This document shows, one piece after another, positions 7,075 to 10,624 of a stretch of DNA of 10,624 bases. A program made the position numbers and the translations under genes. Each line of letters starts with the position of its first letter. Positions within the stretch are counted from its first letter, which is position 1. The notes under the pieces were generated by a model. It was not told where the DNA came from. It saw nothing but the letters and a program-made list of their open reading frames with translations, and did no database searches. The stretch covers positions 420-11,043 of the forward strand of contig DNMQ01000064.1 in the NCBI GenBank assembly GCA_003488145.1, given 5' to 3'. Source of the stretch: Pseudomonas sp. (GTDB lineage: Bacteria > Pseudomonadota > Gammaproteobacteria > Pseudomonadales > Pseudomonadaceae).

Positions 7075-7088
7075 TTGATCTGGCACAA
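7075..7088. promoter_or_regulatory. Candidate ANR/FNR-type box between usp and the haemoglobin gene
   Basis: TTGATCTGGCACAA matches TTGAT-N4-ATCAA in a perfect left half and the critical CAA of the right half (core TTGA-N6-TCAA, 7 of 8). Its centre is about 52 bp before the haemoglobin ATG and 83 bp before the usp ATG. In pseudomonads ANR controls several universal stress proteins and oxygen-binding proteins, so the location makes sense. No strong -10 at the ideal distance was found on either side. Confidence 0.45.
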
Positions 7089-7133
7089 GCGCGCATCATC
7101 TCGCGCCCTTTCAACGAGACAGAGACGAGTCTG

Positions 7134-7574
7134 ATGAACCCCGATCAAGGTCCCGCATTCGGCGTCGGCGACGCCTCGTTCCAGGCAGCCGGCGGCGAAC
7201 CGGGCCTGCAACGGCTGGTCGCGGACTTCTACCAGGTGATGGACCTGGCGCCAGAAGCCGCGGGCGTTCGTGCAATGTATCCGGCGGACGTGAGCGACGC
7301 CCGGGACCGGCTGGCGAGTTTTCTGAGCGGCTGGCTGGGCGGCCCGAAGCGATACGCAGAGAAGTATGGCGGCATCAGCATTCCGCAGTTCCATACCCGC
7401 TGGCAGGTCGGCGAAGCCGAACGCGATGCCTGGCTGTTCTGCATGGAACAGGCCATCGCCCGTCAGCCATTCACGCCAGAGTTCGCCGAGTACCTGCTAC
7501 GGCAGCTGCGCGTCCCCGCCGAGCGCATCCGCCAGGTGCAGGCAGCCTGCCCGATGCGTCCGGGCCAGAGCTGA
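7134..7574 (+). CDS. Truncated haemoglobin, group II (TrHbO type)
   Basis: A 146-aa haem protein that binds oxygen, NO or related ligands; cytosolic. Landmarks of group II: LVADFYQVMD with tyrosine B10 (Y33), FLSGWLGGPKRYAEKYGG (63-80), ISIPQFHTRWQVG with the proximal histidine F8 (H87), and GEAERDAWLFCM with tryptophan G8 (W100), the group II hallmark. The C-terminal helix reads LLRQLRVPAERIRQV. An N-terminal extension of about 20 residues, as common in pseudomonad members, precedes the globin. The ATG at 7134 has only a weak GAG-type ribosome-binding site. It stands alone, divergent from the usp gene, with the HAM1-like gene 185 nt downstream. Ligand and physiological role (oxygen metabolism, NO or redox protection) are inferred from the family. 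Confidence 0.94.
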   Translation: MNPDQGPAFGVGDASFQAAGGEPGLQRLVADFYQVMDLAPEAAGVRAMYPADVSDARDRLASFLSGWLGGPKRYAEKYGGISIPQFHTRWQVGEAERDAWLFCMEQAIARQPFTPEFAEYLLRQLRVPAERIRQVQAACPMRPGQS

Positions 7575-7759
7575 AGCGCCCTCCCCCGCCAGAGGCTGCA
7601 ATGTCATTCGTTTAAGACGTGGCGCTGCAACGTCCATAGGCGCGCCTGATCGATTAATCCGCTGGGCAGGAGAACCGAGCCACTCACCTTGCGTCATACA
7701 GACAAGGGCGGCCGTCGTGGCGGCAGCGTTCATCCGTCGAAACCGAGCTGGCTCGTTCC

Positions 7760-8308
7760 ATGAAAATCCGCTTCGCGTCCATCAACCCGCAGAAGATCCT
7801 CGAGGTTTGCGAGATTCTCCAGCCCAGCGGAATCGAGGTGAAGCCCTTTCCCATCCGTATCGAGGAGCTGCGTACCGAGGACCTGCACCAGCTGGTCAGC
7901 GACAAGCTGCTGGTCGCCTTCAAGATGATCGGTAAACCGGTCTTCGTCGAACACACCGGGCTTTTCATCAACAGCCTCAACGGCTTTCCCGGCGGGCTGA
8001 CGCAGATCTTCTGGGACCGACTGCAGGCCGAGCGATTCTCGGAGCTGATCGGGCGGCTGGACGATCCGGCCGCCGAGGCGCGGACCCTGATCGGCTATTG
8101 CGACGGTCGCAAACGGCATTTCTTCGAAGGCGTGGTCGCCGGGCGCATCGCACCGTCGCCAGCCGGGCATGGCGGCTTCGAATGGGACGACGTATTCATT
8201 CCCGAAGGCCAGGCCCAGACGTTCGCGCAGCTGGGCACGCAAAAGAACGGCCTTTCCATGCGCCGACGCGCACTCGACGCTTTCGTCGCCTATCTGCGGG
8301 AGTCCTGA
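7760..8308 (+). CDS. Divergent HAM1/ITPase-family nucleotide pyrophosphatase homologue (KomB-like)
   Basis: A 182-aa protein of the HAM1/RdgB/ITPA fold, whose classic members hydrolyse (d)ITP and XTP. Order of motifs: an N-terminal strand with SINPQK (7-12; normally T/S-G-N-x-x-K), an acidic stretch IEELRTED (34-41), VFVEHTGLFINSLNGFPGG (61-79; normally E/D-D-S/T-G-L), GGFEWDDVFIPEG (138-150; normally FG[YW]D), and QKNGLSMRRRAL (161-172; normally K-S-x-x-S-H-R). Three conserved residues differ: Gly to Ile8, the catalytic Asp to His65, and the base-pocket His to Met167; K12, D143, K162 and R168 are kept. Loss of hydrolysis with retained nucleotide binding is therefore likely, fitting a sensor. 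A SIR2 gene starts 6 nt later, as with KomB-KomC of Kongming. A housekeeping RdgB is less likely given the changes. The ribosome-binding site is weak. Confidence 0.85.
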   Translation: MKIRFASINPQKILEVCEILQPSGIEVKPFPIRIEELRTEDLHQLVSDKLLVAFKMIGKPVFVEHTGLFINSLNGFPGGLTQIFWDRLQAERFSELIGRLDDPAAEARTLIGYCDGRKRHFFEGVVAGRIAPSPAGHGGFEWDDVFIPEGQAQTFAQLGTQKNGLSMRRRALDAFVAYLRES

Positions 8309-8314
8309 GCAACC

Positions 8315-9106
8315 ATGGACCAGCTCCGCGAAGCGTACCGGAACAATCGCCTGATCCTTTTTGTCGGTTCCGGCGTATCCGCCAACATTGGCTTGCCGCC
8401 GTGGAAGGAGCTGATCGACGAGATCGCCGTGCAGCTCGACTACGACCCGGAGGTGTTCAACACCTACGGCAATTTCCTCGCCCTGGCCGAGTACTACCGG
8501 ATCAAGAAAGGCAGCATCGGCCCGCTGCGCAGCTGGATGGACCGTGAGTGGCATCGCGACATCGAAATACGAGACTCGGAAATTCATCGGCTGATCGTGC
8601 GTGGCCGTTTTCCGGCGATCTATACCACCAACTATGACCGTTGGCTGGAGTACGCCCATGACGCCCATGCGGTAGACTACATCAAGATCGCCAACGCCAG
8701 TGACCTGACCAAGGCCCGTGATGGCGTCAGGCAGATCGTCAAGTTCCACGGTGACTTCGATGATGACGCCTCGATCGTGCTTGACGAGACCAGCTACTAC
8801 CAGCGCCTGCAGTTCGAAACGCCGCTGGATATCAAGTTACGCGCCGACACATTGAGCAAGGCCGTTCTGTTTATCGGATACAGTCTTTCCGATACCAATA
8901 TACGTCTGCTATTTCACAAGCTGTCGAAGATATGGAACGAACACGAGACGCTCGGTGTGCGGCCCATTTCATATGTGTTCTCACACAAGCCGAACCCGGT
9001 TCAGGAAGAAGTGTTGAGGCAATGGGGAATTCGCATGATTGCATCGGAAGACGATGAACCCGGCGTTGCGCTGAAGAACTTCCTGCAGCAACTGGTTGAA
9101 ACCTGA
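8315..9106 (+). CDS. SIR2-family protein, probable NADase effector (KomC-like)
   Basis: A 263-aa SIR2-domain protein of the type found in bacterial immune systems that deplete NAD+. Motifs in order: LILFVGSGVSANIGLPPW (13-30), the glycine-rich NAD-binding loop with S22; FPAIYTTNYDRWLE (99-112) with TTNYD; KFHGDFDD (143-150) with the expected catalytic H145; and LFIGYSLSDTNIRLLF (185-200), a GYSxxDxNIR motif common in defence SIR2 proteins. The zinc-binding cysteines of sirtuin deacetylases are absent, so a hydrolase role is more likely than deacetylation. No second domain is fused, so sensing probably resides in the adjacent HAM1-like protein. The ATG is 6 nt after that stop with GGGAG about 11 nt upstream, implying coupled translation. 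The 3' third is less GC-rich than the neighbours, hinting at transfer. Confidence 0.9.
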   Translation: MDQLREAYRNNRLILFVGSGVSANIGLPPWKELIDEIAVQLDYDPEVFNTYGNFLALAEYYRIKKGSIGPLRSWMDREWHRDIEIRDSEIHRLIVRGRFPAIYTTNYDRWLEYAHDAHAVDYIKIANASDLTKARDGVRQIVKFHGDFDDDASIVLDETSYYQRLQFETPLDIKLRADTLSKAVLFIGYSLSDTNIRLLFHKLSKIWNEHETLGVRPISYVFSHKPNPVQEEVLRQWGIRMIASEDDEPGVALKNFLQQLVET

Positions 9107-9120
9107 AAGCCTTTTTCCAA

Positions 9121-9160
9121 AAACAAGCGAAGCGGCATTAAAACAAGCGAAACGGCACTT
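9121..9160. repeat. Two-unit 20-bp tandem repeat after the SIR2 gene
   Basis: Units 9121-9140 and 9141-9160 both begin AAACAAGCGA and agree at 17 of 20 positions. They start 14 nt after the SIR2 stop, in DNA richer in A than its surroundings. No function can be assigned. Confidence 0.75.
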
Positions 9161-9183
9161 TGACGAAGACACAGGCAATTTAG

Positions 9184-9213
9184 CATGCGCGATGTCGGGT
9201 GACATCGCGCATG
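9184..9213. terminator. 13-bp perfect hairpin between the convergent SIR2 and outer-membrane genes
   Basis: The arm 9184-9196 and the arm 9201-9213 are exact reverse complements around the loop GGGT. It lies 6 nt past the stop of the minus-strand outer-membrane gene and 77 nt past the SIR2 stop. Neither side has a good T-run (the minus side reads CTAAATTG), so it is probably a weak bidirectional terminator or mRNA 3'-end stabiliser. Confidence 0.65.
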
Positions 9214-9219
9214 TCCTGA

Positions 9220-9735
9220 TCAGTAGTTGAAGCCAACACCGATGCTGTAGAGGAACACTCCGTCATCATATCGATCCTGTGCATCGCTGCCGCTCTTGAA
9301 CAGGAACTGATATTCCGCCATCGCGGTAATGAACGTCTTGTCCTGAACCCAGTACTTGAAGCCGACTTCCGGCCCCGCCATGAACGTCTCGTCTACCCGG
9401 TCACCGTAGACACCACCAATGCTCGCACCTATGAAAGGCCGTGCCTTGCCGGTGCCGAAGTGATAGTCATAGAAGACGCGAGTCGAGCCATCGAACTTGA
9501 CACTTTCTCCCTCGGTATCACGCGCATTGACAGTCTGCCGGACGCCCCAGAGAGAAGATTCGCTTAAATACTGACCCCAACTTCCCTGTACGGAAAAAAC
9601 AGTATCGTCAAAGTCCTTGTCGCTGCTTCCTGCACCACCCAATGTGATTTCCTTGTCACCGGTCATGGGAGCCGCACCGGCAACAGCCGGAAGCATAGCG
9701 GCAACCATTAAGGAAGTTTTGAAAAGTCGATTCAT
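9220..9735 (-). CDS. Small outer-membrane beta-barrel protein with signal peptide, unknown function
   Basis: 171 aa. A clear Sec signal peptide (MNRLFKTSLMVAAMLPAVAG, cleavage likely after A21 in AGA-A) is followed by about 150 residues of alternating polar/aromatic segments such as TVFSVQGSWGQYL, STRVFYDYHFG, RPFIGASIGGVYGD, VGFKYWV and FITAMAEYQFLF. The protein ends VGFNY, the terminal aromatic typical of proteins inserted by the BAM machinery. Size fits an eight-stranded barrel of the OmpX/OmpA type, but I recognise no specific family. The ATG at 9735 has AGAGGTG 7 nt upstream; longer in-frame starts to 9861 lie before the signal peptide and were rejected. It converges with the SIR2 gene. 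Upstream DNA is AT-rich with a palindrome and direct repeats, suggesting regulated expression. Confidence 0.85.
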   Translation of the reverse strand: MNRLFKTSLMVAAMLPAVAGAAPMTGDKEITLGGAGSSDKDFDDTVFSVQGSWGQYLSESSLWGVRQTVNARDTEGESVKFDGSTRVFYDYHFGTGKARPFIGASIGGVYGDRVDETFMAGPEVGFKYWVQDKTFITAMAEYQFLFKSGSDAQDRYDDGVFLYSIGVGFNY

Positions 9736-9766
9736 GACGGCACCTCTGCTTTTGTGCTTGTTATGA

Positions 9767-9817
9767 AATACGCAATAGCAATGCGTATTCCTGAGACAAG
9801 CATGTAAACCCTGAGAC
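9767..9817. promoter_or_regulatory. Palindrome plus direct repeats upstream of the outer-membrane protein gene
   Basis: AATACGCAAT (9767-9776) and AATGCGTATT (9780-9789) form a dyad with one mismatch, about 32 bp before the ATG on the minus strand. Next to it CCTGAGAC occurs twice (9790-9797 and 9810-9817), exactly 20 bp apart, about two helical turns. The arrangement suggests a regulator binding site or structured leader. A TTGACG-like -35 exists further upstream on the minus strand, but its -10 is poor. Confidence 0.4.
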
Positions 9818-10004
9818 TGCTCAAAGGAATCGACGAATGACCGGCTTTTCATGCAAAACAATAGAAAAAAGCGTCAATTCGATGATTTTTATAAATTTAG
9901 CCTAGAACGCGATACTGTTATGCCAGCACAACAGCCTTCAAATAGATATTACAAAGGCAATTATAGAATCGTTGCGTGATATACATATAAACCTGTCCAT
10001 TCAA

Positions 10005-10624
10005 TCAGCCAGCCACATCCGCACTCTTCTCGTGAAGTTCAAGCGCATCATCTTCCCGTTCATCATCGAAATAACGGCTGAACGCGAGATACATCCACAC
10101 GGGTGTCAAGGCCAACCCAACGGCGATACATATCCACGCCAGCACAGAACTTCCTTCCGGCTGTGGGAACAGCAACCGCCCCACGCCGATCAATAACGTG
10201 TAGACCGATAGCGCCGTAACGCCTACCGCAAACAGGCGTACACCGAGGGCCTTGAGCGACTCCCGGCGCGAGACGCCACAACGCACGGCGGTCTGTCCCC
10301 AGAAGCCGAATGGCCGCACCCTGCGATAGAAGCGATCCAGCGTATCCTTGTCCGTGGGCGGGGTGATGTAGCTGACCAGAATCGCGGCGCTGCAGGTAAC
10401 CAAGGACATGATGCCCAGACGTATCCACTCACGCTCCGGATCGGTGCCCAGGTAGTAGAGCAGCAAGGGGGCGGTGATCAGCGATGCGATCATTGCCGTC
10501 AGCTCGGAGTACAGATTGATCCTCTCCCAGAGCCAGCGCAGTACCAGCACCGAACCCATTCCGGCACCAAACAGCAAGGAGATGAACCAGGCCGTCTGGA
10601 TCGAACCGAGGTTGGCCATGATGA
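10005..10624 (-). CDS. Sodium:solute symporter family protein (C-terminal part; N-terminus outside window)
   Basis: About 206 residues are readable. The frame is open through the right edge, so the start lies outside and the ATG at 10619 is most likely internal. The segment has five hydrophobic helices (counted from that ATG about 9-31, 39-58, 68-88, 125-151, 159-184). The hydrophilic linker after the third (ITPPTDKDTLDRFYRRVRPF, then GFWG) is the kind seen near the C-terminus of SSS-family sodium/solute symporters, preceded by LVLRWLWERINLYSELTAM. The end is a charged cytoplasmic tail (FDDEREDDALELHEKSADVAG). The substrate cannot be inferred. It points toward the outer-membrane gene on the same strand but is separated by 269 nt of AT-rich DNA, so an operon is unlikely. 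Confidence 0.85.
   Translation of the reverse strand, partial: IMANLGSIQTAWFISLLFGAGMGSVLVLRWLWERINLYSELTAMIASLITAPLLLYYLGTDPEREWIRLGIMSLVTCSAAILVSYITPPTDKDTLDRFYRRVRPFGFWGQTAVRCGVSRRESLKALGVRLFAVGVTALSVYTLLIGVGRLLFPQPEGSSVLAWICIAVGLALTPVWMYLAFSRYFDDEREDDALELHEKSADVAG

Noticed and set aside
7081..7097. Possible sigma-54 site TGGCAC before the haemoglobin gene
   Set aside because: The -24-like TGGCAC lacks a GC at the required -12 spacing; the same bases fit an ANR/FNR box better.
7730..8749. Minus-strand frame of 339 codons across the HAM1-SIR2 pair
   Set aside because: It is antisense to two well-supported genes and spans their junction without domain motifs.
1401..9106. Functional link between dgt (dNTP depletion) and the HAM1-SIR2 pair
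   Set aside because: Both touch nucleotide metabolism, but dgt lies about 5 kb away across several unrelated genes and looks like an ordinary core gene.
9094..9118. Intrinsic terminator right after the SIR2 gene
   Set aside because: The only stem (GGTT-GA-AACC) is 4 bp with a 2-base loop, overlaps the end of the gene, and is separated from the T-run.

Overview
The window looks like chromosomal DNA of a pseudomonad (Pseudomonas or Stutzerimonas type gammaproteobacterium). It is GC-rich, densely coded on both strands, and carries close relatives of E. coli Dgt, YiiM, EamA and YajD, plus an Amt transporter, a YebC paralogue, a universal stress protein and a group II truncated haemoglobin of the kind seen in pseudomonads. 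The genus call rests on gene content and remembered family sequences, not on a marker gene.

Layout. The left part (1-7574) is mostly housekeeping. It has an ammonium transporter cut by the left edge (minus), a dGTP triphosphohydrolase (minus), a small unknown gene overlapping a MOSC-domain gene by 4 nt (plus), a 44-residue lysine-rich protein ending in a strong intrinsic terminator (plus), an O-acetylserine/cysteine exporter (minus), a YebC-family translation or regulatory protein and the HNH protein YajD (both plus), then a universal stress protein (minus) divergent from a truncated haemoglobin (plus). A candidate ANR/FNR box lies between the last two. Two intergenic hairpins, after the MOSC gene and after the YebC gene, share a 13-mer with one mismatch and may belong to a dispersed repeat family.

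The most interesting part is 7760-9106. Two genes 6 nt apart encode a divergent HAM1/ITPase-fold nucleotide pyrophosphatase homologue and a SIR2-family protein with the usual NAD-site motifs. The pair resembles KomB and KomC of the Kongming anti-phage system, in which a HAM1-like protein senses a deoxyinosine nucleotide and switches on SIR2-type NAD+ depletion. Here the HAM1 protein has changes at several positions normally needed for hydrolysis, which fits a sensor better than an enzyme. No adenosine deaminase (KomA) gene is present in the window.

The right end is more AT-rich. It holds a 20-bp tandem repeat, a 13-bp-stem hairpin, a small outer-membrane beta-barrel protein (minus) with a palindrome and direct repeats in its upstream region, and the C-terminal part of a sodium:solute symporter (minus) cut by the right edge. 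No tRNA, rRNA, CRISPR array, transposase or integrase gene was seen.
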